Positions 8,366 through 16,797 are shown, counted from the first letter of the stretch. The stretch is DNA of 64,000 nt from Corallococcus silvisoli (GCF_009909145.1 NZ_JAAAPJ010000006.1:434001-498000), one strand, 5' to 3'. The notes: a model not told the origin generated them from the letters alone. Numbers and translations: made by a program.

Positions 8366-10147
8366 TCAGGCCACGTACCGCTCCGCCAGCTCCGACACCT
8401 GCCCGGTCGCCTGGGCCACCGCCGTCGCTGCTTCCTGCGTGGTGTCCAGCTGGCGCAGCGTCGCGGCCATCAGCTCGTCCATCTCGCTCACCGCGACGAA
8501 GAGCTGATCCACGCCCGCGTGCTGCTGCGCCACCGCTTCGGCGATCTGCCGCACCACCGTCGCGGACTCCTGCGCCAGCGAGATGAGCTCGCGCAGCCGC
8601 TCGCCGCTCTTGCGCAGCGGCACCAGCGCCGCCTCCACGCCCTGGGCGCTCTTGTCCGCCGTCGTCACGGCCTCGCCCGTGGCGGCCTCCATGCCCTCCA
8701 AGAGCCCGCGCACCTGGCCCGTCGCCTTGATGGACTGGTCCGCCAGCTCGCGCATCTGCCGCGCCACCACCGCGAAGCCCCGGCCCTGCTCGCCCGCGCG
8801 GCTCGCCTCGATGGCCGCGTTGATGGCCAGCATGTGCGACTGGTCCGCCAGCGACTTCACCACCTCCGACACCCGGCCCACCTCGCGGGCGCGCGTGCCC
8901 AGGTCGCTCACCTGCTGGTTCAGGCCGTGCGTCAGGTCGCGGATGTCCGCGAGCCCCTGCTCCGTGCCCGCCAGCGACTCCGCGCCCAGCCGGCCCATCG
9001 CCGCCGCGCGCTCCGCCACCGCGAGGATGCTCCCCGCGCGGCTGGCCGCCAGCTTCGACGTCTGCTGAATCTCATGCGCCGTGGAGCGCGCTTGATGGAT
9101 GGCCGCCGCCTGCCGCGACAGCGTGCGGTTCTGCTGGTCGCTCGCCTCCGTCAGCCGCGTGCCCGCCTTCGCCAGGTGCCCCGCCGACGAGCGCAGCGAC
9201 CGGGGCAGCTCCTGCAACTGCTCGTAGAGCAGCCACGTGCGCGCCGACAGGTCGCCCAGCTCGTCCGTGGACACCCACTGCGGCGGCGACGCGCGGCCCT
9301 CCACCAGCGCGTCCAGCGACGCGCCCACCGCCTTCGCTCCCTGCGCCAGCCGCCGCGCCGCCCACGCCGCGGTGAAGATGGCGCCCAGCGCCGCGAACCC
9401 GCCCAGCAGCGCCACCGGCGTCGTCAAATCCTCCTGCAGCGGCTGGATGCGCGCGCGCACCCGCGCCGCGCCCCGGGGGTCGCCCGACAGCTCCAGGTCC
9501 TCCGCCAGCGACGAGAGGTTCCTCTCCAGCCGCAGCTGCAACGTGGCGATGCTGGTGATGCAGGTGATGAGCAGCGCGGACACGACGATGGCCGGCAGGA
9601 ACCAGCTCTGCCGGGGCAGGAACAGGCCCTCTCCGGCGGGGCGCTCATGCGGCGCGCGGCGGAAGGCCTCCAGCGTCACCCCGGCCAGCGCCCGCTCGTA
9701 GAGCATGTACATGATGGGCGCGCTGAAGAGCCCCGCGCTCATCGCCACCGCCACGCCCACCAGGATGACGCGCGGCGGCCGGTCCAACGCCAGACCGATG
9801 GCGCCGTTGAAGAAGATGCCGCCCAGGAACCAGCCCGCCTGCGCCTCCACGAACGTGAGCACGCCCGGCAGCCGCAGCAGCCGCCGGAGCCGCTCCGGCG
9901 GGGCGGCCTCCTCCTGCACCGCGTGCCGCAGCAGCGCGCCCACCGCCCCGATGGGCACCACCAACGCCAGCCCTCCAATCACGATGGGCGTGACCACCCC
10001 CAGCACGAACCCCATCGCGCTCCCCACGTCCAACAACTGCATGTCGACGTAGATGGCGGGAGCCACCGCCACCGTGACGACCAGGGTGCGCAGCATCAGC
10101 AGCTTGAAGAGCAGCGCGTTCGTCGACGGGGTCGGAGGTGGATTCAT
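8366..10147 (-). CDS. Polytopic membrane chemoreceptor (MCP)
   Basis: A 593-aa MCP with an unusual input half. Instead of the usual two TMs around a periplasmic domain, the first ~320 residues contain about six hydrophobic segments (for example ALLFKLLMLRTLVVTVAVAP, MGFVLGVVTPIVIGGLALVV and WFLPAIVVSALLITCI). The cytoplasmic half has the coiled coil and tip (SLADQSHMLAINAAIEASRA then [18 protein letters not shown]). A membrane-embedded sensor, perhaps of membrane state or respiration, is therefore more likely than a soluble-ligand sensor; this is inference. ATG 10147 is chosen because it opens the first hydrophobic segment. No che genes adjoin it, so it must signal through a distant CheA. Confidence 0.88.
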   Translation of the reverse strand: MNPPPTPSTNALLFKLLMLRTLVVTVAVAPAIYVDMQLLDVGSAMGFVLGVVTPIVIGGLALVVPIGAVGALLRHAVQEEAAPPERLRRLLRLPGVLTFVEAQAGWFLGGIFFNGAIGLALDRPPRVILVGVAVAMSAGLFSAPIMYMLYERALAGVTLEAFRRAPHERPAGEGLFLPRQSWFLPAIVVSALLITCITSIATLQLRLERNLSSLAEDLELSGDPRGAARVRARIQPLQEDLTTPVALLGGFAALGAIFTAAWAARRLAQGAKAVGASLDALVEGRASPPQWVSTDELGDLSARTWLLYEQLQELPRSLRSSAGHLAKAGTRLTEASDQQNRTLSRQAAAIHQARSTAHEIQQTSKLAASRAGSILAVAERAAAMGRLGAESLAGTEQGLADIRDLTHGLNQQVSDLGTRAREVGRVSEVVKSLADQSHMLAINAAIEASRAGEQGRGFAVVARQMRELADQSIKATGQVRGLLEGMEAATGEAVTTADKSAQGVEAALVPLRKSGERLRELISLAQESATVVRQIAEAVAQQHAGVDQLFVAVSEMDELMAATLRQLDTTQEAATAVAQATGQVSELAERYVA

Positions 10148-10461
10148 CGGGCAGCGGATCCGGGAAGTGCTCGCAAGCCTGTGCGCGAAGCACGGGTGCG
10201 TCAATGCAACGTCCTCGTCTTGTGACAATGACTCCAGGGGCTCCCTGAATAACAGGGACGCCACGGGTAGGGGGGGCGGGGAGCGTGTCGGACCCGCGCG
10301 CGTCGCGTGTCGTCCGTTGCCTTGACCTCCATGGATGTCCTGGCCTCGCCCGACTCCGGGCAGGGCAGCCGTGCGGGCGGGCCCGCGTCGCCTGCCGGCC
10401 GCGGACGACATGCGCACGTTGCCTTCACTAACGCTTCAAACACCGAAGTCAGGAGGACGCC
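10148..10461. other. Divergent intergenic region between MCP and csbD-like gene
   Basis: 314 nt without a credible gene. It must hold the promoters of the minus-strand MCP and the plus-strand CsbD-like gene. It contains the perfect inverted repeat at 10242-10258 and a strong Shine-Dalgarno (AGGAGG) just before ATG 10462. I see no convincing -35/-10 pair. Confidence 0.5.
10242..10258. promoter_or_regulatory. 17-bp perfect palindrome (TCCCTG-AATAA-CAGGGA)
   Basis: A 6-5-6 inverted repeat in the MCP/csbD divergent region. It could be an operator, since there is no T-run for a terminator and both flanking genes point away from it. The binding protein is unknown. Confidence 0.3.
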
Positions 10462-10668
10462 ATGGGTGAGTGGACTGACAAGGCCAAGGGCAAGGTGAAG
10501 GAGACCGTGGGCGCGGCGACCGGCGACCGTTCGCTGGAAGCCGAGGGCAAGGCGGACACGCTCAAGGGGAAGATCAAAGGCGTGGTGGAGGACGTGAAGC
10601 ACGCCATCAAGGACAAGCGCGACGAGCGCGAGGCCGCGCGCCGCGACGCGGATCCGCACCGGCGCTAG
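10462..10668 (+). CDS. CsbD-family stress protein
   Basis: A 68-aa hydrophilic protein with the CsbD pattern: WTDKAKGKVKETVGAATGD, then LEAEGKADTLKGKIKGVVED. CsbD-like proteins are small, unstructured, abundant general-stress proteins of unclear biochemical role, often under stress sigma factors. ATG 10462 has an excellent AGGAGG. It ends ahead of a GC-rich hairpin at 10695-10730. The C-terminal ~20 residues are strongly charged (DKRDEREAARRD), longer than in typical short family members. Confidence 0.88.
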   Translation: MGEWTDKAKGKVKETVGAATGDRSLEAEGKADTLKGKIKGVVEDVKHAIKDKRDEREAARRDADPHRR

Positions 10669-10694
10669 GCCAGCATTCCAGGGCTGGAACCGTT

Positions 10695-10730
10695 CGGGCC
10701 GCGGAAGCCTGTGTGCTTCTTCGCGGCCCG
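10695..10730. terminator. Hairpin between convergent csbD-like gene and small ORF
   Basis: The 9-bp arm CGGGCCGCG (10695-10703) pairs with CGCGGCCCG (10722-10730), and an inner GAAG/CTTC extends it. It lies between the 3' ends of two convergent genes, so it likely stops transcription in both directions. The T-run is weak. Confidence 0.6.
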
Positions 10731-10752
10731 GGCTGTTTGCTTCGGCGGGCGC

Positions 10753-10914
10753 CTACTGCCGCAGCTTCTCGCAGGGGCACGCCACTTCGAGGAAGGTGGT
10801 GGACTTGCCGCTGACCATCACCCAGAGACAGCGCAGCACACAGGCTGTTCCAAACTCCCGGTAGATGAGCCCCAGGTTGGCAACCACCTCACGTCCGGTG
10901 ATGACGCCGCGCAT
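10753..10914 (-). CDS. Small protein of 53 aa, unrecognised
   Basis: A short ORF (starts MRGVITGREVVANLGLIYRE, ends CPCEKLRQ) with ATG at 10914. A clear Shine-Dalgarno (AAGGGAG) lies 8 nt upstream, and third codon positions are mostly G/C as in neighbouring genes. It has four cysteines (residues 25, 29, 46 and 48), a hydrophobic middle (CVLRCLWVMV) and a terminal CPC. The CxxxC and CxC spacing could bind metal or form a disulfide, but I recognise no family. It is convergent with the csbD-like gene and shares its terminator hairpin. The start signal and codon pattern make it a likely real gene. Confidence 0.6.
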   Translation of the reverse strand: MRGVITGREVVANLGLIYREFGTACVLRCLWVMVSGKSTTFLEVACPCEKLRQ

Positions 10915-11399
10915 GTCCCGCTCCCTTGCTTCCTGCCGTCCGACCCGCCACCCACGGCCACGTCACCGGCCAGACCGAGGCCTTTGCAAAGGGCTGGCCG
11001 AGCCTCGGAAAGCGCCCCCGTTCGTCAGGGTCCAGCTGTGAACGTCCCAACGCCTTGATGTGCCTGCCCTGACCGCATGCCTGCCCCGGACCCGTTGCAC
11101 GAAACGGAGCCATGCCCTGAAAACGTTACAGCAGGGGAGGTGTCGCACTGACACGTGCGTCCCGTCCGGACGACCTGGCCCGCCGCCCGATGACGCCCTG
11201 CGCTCGCCTGCCCGGCCGCGGGAGTGGCGTCCCTGCGAGACGGGTGGCACATCCGGCGGGCGGCCTGAATGTATGTGCATGAGGGCCTGCGTGAGGCGGA
11301 GCCCGTGAGGCCGTACGTCGGCGGTTCCGCCCGCGCGCGTGAGTGGCAACGCCGCCACGCCCCGGACGTCCATCAGGTGGTGGAAGGAAGGGTGCCGAG
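10915..11399. other. Intergenic region between small ORF and universal stress gene
   Basis: 485 nt with no credible coding sequence, between genes that point away from each other. It contains a nested palindrome at 10975-11008 and a short GGCGG/CCGCC repeat near 11320. Just before the usp start there is AAGGAAGG, a good ribosome binding site. No clear sigma-70 or sigma-54 promoter was found by eye. Confidence 0.5.
10975..11008. promoter_or_regulatory. Nested inverted repeats around CCTTTGCAAAGG
   Basis: The 12-bp perfect palindrome CCTTTGCAAAGG (10981-10992) is enclosed by CCGAGGC (10975-10981) and its complement GCCTCGG (11002-11008). It lies ~60 nt upstream of the small-ORF start, in a divergent promoter region, so an operator is more likely than a terminator. 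Confidence 0.35.
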
Positions 11400-12383
11400 A
11401 TGAGAGCGAACGTGTCTTCCAGAGGGGGCGGCCTGCCCCTGTTGCCCGAAGGGCTGCTGCGCGCCCAGCGCGGCCTGAAGCGGGTCGTGGTGGGGGTGGA
11501 CTTCTCCCTCCAGTCCGAGTTCGCGCTGGCTCGAGCGCTGCGGCTCCCCCTGGCGCACGGGGCATCCTTCATCGTCCTGCACGCGAGCCCGCCGCTGGAC
11601 GGCCACACCGGGCCGGATGGCACGCTGGCCGGAGAGCGCTGTCTGCGCCGTTCGGTGGCGTCGGCTGTCCGGCGGCTGCGGCAGCGCCCGGACGTGGACG
11701 TGCGCGAGGAGCTGCGCACCGGTGACGCGCCGCACGTGGCGGCGGCGCTGGCGAAGGACGAGGGCGTGGAGGTGCTGGTGGTGGGCCGGCCGCATCCCAC
11801 GTATCCCGCGAAGCCGCTGCCCGACACGTCCGTGGTGATGCGGCTGGTGCGCGAGGTGGACGCGTCGGTGCTGGTGGTGGTGCCGCACCCGGGCCGCGTG
11901 TACCACCGGCCCCTCGTCGCGGTGAACTTCTCCCGCGAGTCGCGCCGGGCGCTGGAGCTGACCATGCGCCTGTGCCCGGCCTCGACGCCCATCGAGGTGC
12001 TGCACGTGGTGGACCTGCGGGAGGAGGACGCCGCGCCGCCCGACCAGGCGGCCCCGCTGGCGCAGTGGCTGCGGTCGCGGCAGGAGCGCGAGGACGCCGC
12101 CCGCGCGGCGCTCGGGCGCTTCCTGGCGCCCTACCGCGAGACGGGCCGGGCCCTGGAGCTGCGCGTGCGCATGGGCGACCCGCTGGAGTGCATTCACGCG
12201 GAGTCCATCGAGCGCGAATCCGACCTGCTGACGCTGGGCATGTCCACGGCGAACCCGCCCTCGCCGCTCACCGAAGGGGTGCTGGCGCGCTCGCACTGCG
12301 ACGTGCTCATCTCGCGTCACGCCGCCCCGCCCGCCGCCCTGGGGGACGGTGAGGCGCCGTCCCGCCCCATCGTCCACGACTGA
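11400..12383 (+). CDS. Tandem universal stress protein
   Basis: A 327-aa protein with two UspA-like Rossmann domains. The first runs from KRVVVGVDFSLQSEFALARA to about residue 165, ending VLVVVPH. The second runs from RPLVAVNFSRESRRALELTM to LISRHA. The usual ATP-binding motif (GxxG-x9-GS/T) is not intact in either half (VVGRPHPTYPAK; TLGMSTANPPSP), so nucleotide binding may be altered. ATG 11400 is chosen over an in-frame upstream codon because AAGGAAGG sits before it. The family helps cells survive stress and hypoxia; the specific trigger here is unknown. The ABC exporter follows after 45 nt and could be cotranscribed. Confidence 0.85.
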   Translation: MRANVSSRGGGLPLLPEGLLRAQRGLKRVVVGVDFSLQSEFALARALRLPLAHGASFIVLHASPPLDGHTGPDGTLAGERCLRRSVASAVRRLRQRPDVDVREELRTGDAPHVAAALAKDEGVEVLVVGRPHPTYPAKPLPDTSVVMRLVREVDASVLVVVPHPGRVYHRPLVAVNFSRESRRALELTMRLCPASTPIEVLHVVDLREEDAAPPDQAAPLAQWLRSRQEREDAARAALGRFLAPYRETGRALELRVRMGDPLECIHAESIERESDLLTLGMSTANPPSPLTEGVLARSHCDVLISRHAAPPAALGDGEAPSRPIVHD

Positions 12384-12428
12384 GGCGGGAGAAGCCCGGG
12401 AGCCCAGCGCGGCGGGCGTCGGCGCGTT

Positions 12429-14294
12429 ATGAGGGGCGGCACCTTGCCACCTCCCTCGCCGCAGACACCGCCGTCGCTCCGCGCCCGCCTGAAGAACGCG
12501 GGCGTCCTGTTCAAGCAGCTGCCGGGCACCTTCCGCCTCTTCTGGCAGGCGAGCCCCCGGGGCGCGGTGGTGCTGGGCGCGCTCACGCTGGTGGCGGCGG
12601 TGCTGCCGGCGAGCATCGCGTGGGTGGGCAAGCTCATCGTGGACACGGTGGTGGCCGCGGCGAAGGGCGACGCCCAGGCGCACTCGCGGGTGCTGGGGCT
12701 GGTGGCCACGGAGTTCGGGCTGATGGTGGGCTCGGCCGTGGTGGACCGCGCGCTGACGCTCACCCGGGACCTGCTGCGCGCGCACCTGGGCAACCTGCTC
12801 AACGAGCGCATCCTCCAGAAGGCCCTGGAGCTGGAGCTCCAGCACTTCGAGGACTCGGACACCTACGACAAGATGCAGAACGCGCGGCGCGAGGCGAACG
12901 CGCGGCCGCTGTCGCTGGTGATGCAGGCGTTCAGCATCGTGCGCAACGTCATCACCCTGTCCACCTACGCGGTGCTGCTGGTGTCGCTGTCGCCGTGGAG
13001 CGTGGGCGTGCTGCTGCTGGCGTCCATCCCCGCGTTCATCGCGGAGGCGCGGCTGGCGGCGGAGGGCTTCCGGCTGTACTCGTGGCGCGCGCCGGAGGGC
13101 CGCAAGCTCAACTACCTGGAGTGGATCCTCACGCGCGACAGCACCGTGAAGGAGGTGAAGCTCTTCGGGTTGGGGCCGCTGGTGCTGGGCCGCTACCGCG
13201 CGCTGTTCCAGAAGTTCTTCGCGGAGGACCGGGCGCTCGCGCGCAAGCGCATGGCGTGGGGCCTGGGCCTGGGCCTGGTGTCGCTGGCGGCCTTCTACGG
13301 CTGCTACCTCTTCGTGGCGAGCCGCGCGGCGGCCGGCGGCATCACCGTGGGCGACATGGTGCTGTACCTGTCCGTGTTCCGGCAGGGGCAGGCCGCGTTC
13401 CAGGGCATCCTCACCAGCGTGGGCTCCATGTACGAGGACGCGCTCTTCATGAGCAACCTCTTCGCCTACCTGGACATCCCCACCCTGGGGGAGACGCCGA
13501 AGGTGCTGCCCGCCGTCACGCCGCCGCGCGGGCGCGGCAACGCCATCGAGCTGAGGGACGTGTCCTTCCGCTACGCGGGCAAGGATGCGTGGGCGCTGCG
13601 CAACGTGTCGCTCACGCTCAAGCCGGGCCAGAAGCTCGCGCTGGTGGGGGAGAACGGCGCGGGGAAGAGCACGCTGGTGAAGCTGCTGCTGCGCATGTAC
13701 GAGCCCACGGAGGGGACCATCCTCTACGGCGGCGTGGACACGTCCTCGATGGAGGCGGGCGACCTGCGCAGCCGCTTCGGGGCGGTGTTCCAGGACTTCG
13801 TGCGCTACCAGTTCAGCGTGGCGGAGAACATCGGCCTGGGGCACGTGGACGCGCTGGAGGACCGGCCGCGCATCCACCGCGCGGCGGAGCAGGGCGGGGC
13901 GAACACGGTCATCGCGGCGCTGCCCGGCCAGTACGACACGATGCTGGGTGGCTGGTTCGAGAAGGGCCAGGAGCTGTCCAGCGGCCAGTGGCAGAAGCTG
14001 GCGGTGTCGCGGGCCTTCATGCGGGACGACGCGGAGGTGCTCATCCTGGACGAGCCCACCGCGAGCATCGACGCGGAGGCGGAGCACGCGCTCTTCGAGC
14101 GCTTCCAGGCGCTGGCCGCGGACCGCATCGCCATCGTGATTTCGCACCGCTTCTCCACGGTGCGCATGGCGGATCAGATCGCCGTGCTGCACAACGGGAC
14201 GGTGCAGGAGCTGGGCAGCCACGACGAGCTGATGGCGCTCGACGGGCGGTATGCGCACCTGTTCCGCCTCCAGGCGCGCGGCTACCGGGAGTAG
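12429..14294 (+). CDS. ABC exporter, fused permease-ATPase half-transporter
   Basis: A 621-aa half-size type IV ABC exporter. The six-helix membrane domain spans ~residues 30-330 (for example GAVVLGALTLVAAVLPASIA and SVGVLLLASIPAFIAEA). The nucleotide-binding domain (~360-600) has Walker A GENGAGKST, Q-loop VFQDF, signature LSSGQWQK, Walker B VLILDEPTASID and H-loop VISHRFST, so it should be active as a homodimer. The signature with QWQK is seen in several exporters of peptides, lipids or drugs; the substrate is not evident. It follows the usp gene closely, and no biosynthetic cluster adjoins. Confidence 0.88.
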   Translation: MRGGTLPPPSPQTPPSLRARLKNAGVLFKQLPGTFRLFWQASPRGAVVLGALTLVAAVLPASIAWVGKLIVDTVVAAAKGDAQAHSRVLGLVATEFGLMVGSAVVDRALTLTRDLLRAHLGNLLNERILQKALELELQHFEDSDTYDKMQNARREANARPLSLVMQAFSIVRNVITLSTYAVLLVSLSPWSVGVLLLASIPAFIAEARLAAEGFRLYSWRAPEGRKLNYLEWILTRDSTVKEVKLFGLGPLVLGRYRALFQKFFAEDRALARKRMAWGLGLGLVSLAAFYGCYLFVASRAAAGGITVGDMVLYLSVFRQGQAAFQGILTSVGSMYEDALFMSNLFAYLDIPTLGETPKVLPAVTPPRGRGNAIELRDVSFRYAGKDAWALRNVSLTLKPGQKLALVGENGAGKSTLVKLLLRMYEPTEGTILYGGVDTSSMEAGDLRSRFGAVFQDFVRYQFSVAENIGLGHVDALEDRPRIHRAAEQGGANTVIAALPGQYDTMLGGWFEKGQELSSGQWQKLAVSRAFMRDDAEVLILDEPTASIDAEAEHALFERFQALAADRIAIVISHRFSTVRMADQIAVLHNGTVQELGSHDELMALDGRYAHLFRLQARGYRE

Positions 14295-14308
14295 GGCAAG
14301 CCGGGCCG

Positions 14309-14668
14309 TCAGGCCCCGGCCGCGGCGCCCCCGGGCAGGTGGTCGCGGATGACGCCCAGGAAGTACGGCTTGCCGTAGTACTGGCTCATCTTCCCCAGCA
14401 GCTTCCCGTTGCGGAACAGCAGGAAGGTGGGGATGCCGAACAGGCCGAAGCGGGTGGCCAGGGCCTCGTGCTCGTAGGCGTTGACCTTGACGACACGCAG
14501 GGGCGCGCCGTCCAGCTCCGCCAGCAGGTCGGGTTCGGCCGCCGCGTAGATGTCGCAGTTGGGGCAGCCGGGGCCCCAGAAGTCCACCACCACCAGCTCG
14601 TCGCGGGGTTCCATGACGAGCGAGTCGAAGGTCTCGGTCGTCGCCTCGTAGCTCACGGGATGCGCCAT
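14309..14668 (-). CDS. Thioredoxin-like protein with CPNC active site
   Basis: A 119-aa thioredoxin fold. VVVDFWGPGCPNCDIY places the redox cysteines at ~35 and 38, and the cis-proline loop is GIPTFLLFRNGK. The dipeptide between the cysteines is Pro-Asn instead of the Gly-Pro of classical thioredoxin, and a Pro precedes Asn, which should shift redox potential. There is no signal peptide, so it is cytoplasmic. It converges on the ABC exporter with a 14-nt gap and diverges from the SUKH gene. Confidence 0.87.
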   Translation of the reverse strand: MAHPVSYEATTETFDSLVMEPRDELVVVDFWGPGCPNCDIYAAAEPDLLAELDGAPLRVVKVNAYEHEALATRFGLFGIPTFLLFRNGKLLGKMSQYYGKPYFLGVIRDHLPGGAAAGA

Positions 14669-14786
14669 GGCGTCCTTCCTAACCCCCTGGGGGCCGGGCT
14701 TCCATCCAGCCTGGAGGCCCCCGGGGCAGGCGGGCAGGGGGGATGGAGGGGGCGGGCGTGTCAGGTTCTCCAGATATGTCTACAGG

Positions 14787-14809
14787 TGTCGGGTCGACGA
14801 AACCCGACA
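14787..14809. promoter_or_regulatory. Inverted repeat TGTCGGGT-N7-ACCCGACA
   Basis: A perfect 8-7-8 repeat in the divergent region between the thioredoxin-like gene and the SUKH gene, about 70 nt before ATG 14882. Symmetry and position suit a repressor or activator site; no regulator gene is adjacent. Confidence 0.4.
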
Positions 14810-14881
14810 TGCACACTGCGCACGGGGGCCCAGGCGCCATAAGGTGCGGACCCCGGTGGCTGTCGATGTCATGGAGGGGTC

Positions 14882-16366
14882 ATGCACGAGTGGTTGGAGG
14901 CACTGCGCAAGTCGGCGAAGGCGACCTCGGAGGGGGTGCTGGCGGAGGAGGTCCGCCGCGCCGAGACGGAGTGCGGCGTCCCGTTCCCCGCGGATCTCGC
15001 GGACCTGTACCTGGCGCTGAACGGCGGTGAGTTCCAGGGCGAGGTGCGCCTGTATCCGCTGCGCGGCGAGGCGGGCGCGCCCAGCGTCCTGGAGAAGAGC
15101 CGGCTGATGGTGGTGGGGCTCCCGGCCGCGGGCGTCTGGCGCTTCGGGCTGAAGGGGGCGCACCGGCACCTGTTCGTCGCGCGCAAGTCCGCGATGGAGG
15201 AGCAGGGGGATGGTGGTGGGCCGCTGCCCGGCTGGATGAGCGCCCTGGACGGCGACGACTGGGTCTTCGGCACCTGGGACGGCGAGAAGCGGGAGATGCG
15301 GCTGTACCGCACGCTCAAGGACATGCTCGAGGTGCTGGTTCCGCCGGTGGAAGAGGTGGAGAGCTTCGGGGAGCGGACCTTCGCGCGCGCCATGAACGCG
15401 GTGCTCCAGGGCGCGCTGTCTGGCGCCGCGGCCGACACGGGGGACGAGGACGAGGGCGGCGCTGGCTCCGCGAGCGACCTGGAGGCCCTGGCTCGTGACG
15501 AGGATGAGGAGTCCGAGGCCGTCGAACAGGAGGAGCTGTTCACGGAGACGGAGGTGACCCGCCCCGCCGTGAAGAGGGCCGCCCCGGCGCCCTTGGAGGC
15601 TCCGCCCGTGGCCGCGAGGCCCCGTGGGGCCACGGTGAAGAGGCCGACCGTGACGAAGCCCGTGTCCACCGGCGAGCCCGTGGCAGGCGCGGGAGCAGGC
15701 AAGGTGGCCGCGAAGAAGCCCACTGCGAAGGGCTCCGTGCCCGTGGGTGGGTCCGCGACGGGGACGGCAGCGAGCAAGGCGGCTGCGAAGTCCGCGCCCG
15801 CGCGCGGTGCCGCGAAGAAGGCCCCGGGCAAGACCGCTGTCCCGACGCGTGGAGCCGGCGCCGCGAAGAACGCCGCCAAGAAGGGCGCTACTTCGACGCG
15901 CGGGGCCCCCGCCGCGAAGAGCGCCACCGAGAAGAACGCCGCCGCGAAGAGCGCCGCCGCCGAGAAGAGCGCCGCCGCGAAGAAGGGCGCTGCCTCGAAG
16001 CGTGGAGCCAGCGCCGCGAAGAAGGGCGCTGCCTCGAAGCGTGGAGCCAGCGCCGCGAAGAAGGGCACTGCCTCGACGCGCGGGGCCTCCGTCGCGAAGA
16101 ACGCCGCCGCGAAGAACGCTGCTGCCTCGAAGCGTGGAGCGAGCGCCGCGAAGAAGGGCGCTGCCTCGACGCGCGGGGTCGGCGCCGCGAAGAACGCCGC
16201 TGCCTCGACGCGTGGGGCCCCCACCGTGAAGAAGGGCGCCGCCTCGACGCGTGGCGCCGCCACGAAGGGCGCCGCCGCGAAGAAGGCCCCAGGCAAGGCG
16301 GCCACCGCGACGAAGGCCGGGGCCCGCAAGCCCACGGTGAAGAAGCCCGCGAGCCGGCGGTCCTGA
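14882..16366 (+). CDS. SUKH (SMI1/KNR4-like) domain protein with histone-H1-like tail
   Basis: A 494-aa two-part protein. Residues ~1-165 resemble the SMI1/KNR4 (SUKH) fold: VRRAETECGVPFPADLADLYLALNGG near the N-terminus is the family's helix-loop motif, and WVFGTWDGEKREMRLYRTLKDML closes the domain. SUKH proteins bind other proteins and are often immunity proteins in polymorphic toxin systems. After an acidic linker (~180-225), residues ~225-494 are Ala/Lys/Gly-rich with repeated AAKKGAAS.RGASAAKK-like units, as in histone H1 or bacterial Hc1-like DNA-binding tails. The tail is highly basic and probably binds DNA or RNA. Start ATG 14882 follows GGAGGGGTC. No toxin gene is adjacent. Confidence 0.7.
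   Translation: MHEWLEALRKSAKATSEGVLAEEVRRAETECGVPFPADLADLYLALNGGEFQGEVRLYPLRGEAGAPSVLEKSRLMVVGLPAAGVWRFGLKGAHRHLFVARKSAMEEQGDGGGPLPGWMSALDGDDWVFGTWDGEKREMRLYRTLKDMLEVLVPPVEEVESFGERTFARAMNAVLQGALSGAAADTGDEDEGGAGSASDLEALARDEDEESEAVEQEELFTETEVTRPAVKRAAPAPLEAPPVAARPRGATVKRPTVTKPVSTGEPVAGAGAGKVAAKKPTAKGSVPVGGSATGTAASKAAAKSAPARGAAKKAPGKTAVPTRGAGAAKNAAKKGATSTRGAPAAKSATEKNAAAKSAAAEKSAAAKKGAASKRGASAAKKGAASKRGASAAKKGTASTRGASVAKNAAAKNAAASKRGASAAKKGAASTRGVGAAKNAAASTRGAPTVKKGAASTRGAATKGAAAKKAPGKAATATKAGARKPTVKKPASRRS
15836..16290 (+). repeat. Imperfect tandem coding repeats in the Ala/Lys tail
   Basis: Repeated ~39-bp and shorter units encode variants of GAASKRGASAAKK. Two copies near 15988-16065 are almost identical at the DNA level. 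Repeats at DNA level imply expansion or contraction by slippage or recombination, so tail length may vary between strains. Confidence 0.75.
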
Positions 16367-16449
16367 GCCTCACTGGTGGATGGGAGGAAGCCCACGGGCT
16401 CCTCCCTCCACACGCGGTCGGCCACACGCGGCCAGCCCCCTGAAAAAAC

Positions 16450-16476
16450 GGGCGCGTCCCACTCGGGGACGCGCCC
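16450..16476 (-). terminator. Rho-independent terminator for the acidic small gene
   Basis: The arms GGGCGCGTCCC (16450-16460) and GGGACGCGCCC (16466-16476) form an 11-bp perfect stem with a 5-nt loop. Read on the minus strand it is followed by TTTTTT, so it best terminates the gene ending at 16525. It could also stop read-through from the SUKH gene. Confidence 0.85.
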
Positions 16477-16524
16477 TGCTGGAAACCGCCCGGTCGGGGC
16501 GGCAGTCATCAAGCTCCGGGCCGG

Positions 16525-16797
16525 CTACTCCTCGGGGAGCAGATCGGGCGTCTGCGCGCGGGGCCCCGGCTCGTCCGGCTGAGCGGTCAGCTCTCGCTCC
16601 TCTTCCTCCTCGCCCCGGCCGAAGCGCTGGATCTGATCCGGCAGGATGTCCCGCGCATCCGCCTCTTCCTCCATCGGTGGGGACAGGGCCATGTCCTGAT
16701 CCGAGATGTTGATCTCGTCCTCCCCGGTTTCAGGGTTCCGGTGGCGCAGCGAGCTGGACTCGCCCACATCCTCGTCTCCGAGCTTGTTGAACCGCAT
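16525..16797 (-). CDS. Acidic small protein, 90 aa, unknown function
   Basis: A hydrophilic, strongly acidic protein (MRFNKLGDEDVGESSSLRHR, then an EEEADARD stretch and EEEEERELT). No cysteine, no membrane segment and no signal peptide; it looks largely disordered. ATG 16797 has a clear GAGGAG Shine-Dalgarno, and the gene ends before a perfect intrinsic terminator, so it is a genuine single-gene unit. I recognise no family. Confidence 0.7.
   Translation of the reverse strand: MRFNKLGDEDVGESSSLRHRNPETGEDEINISDQDMALSPPMEEEADARDILPDQIQRFGRGEEEEERELTAQPDEPGPRAQTPDLLPEE

Noticed and set aside
15836..16290. Possible CRISPR-like repeats
   Set aside because: The repeats are contiguous, in frame and coding for an Ala/Lys tail, without spacers.
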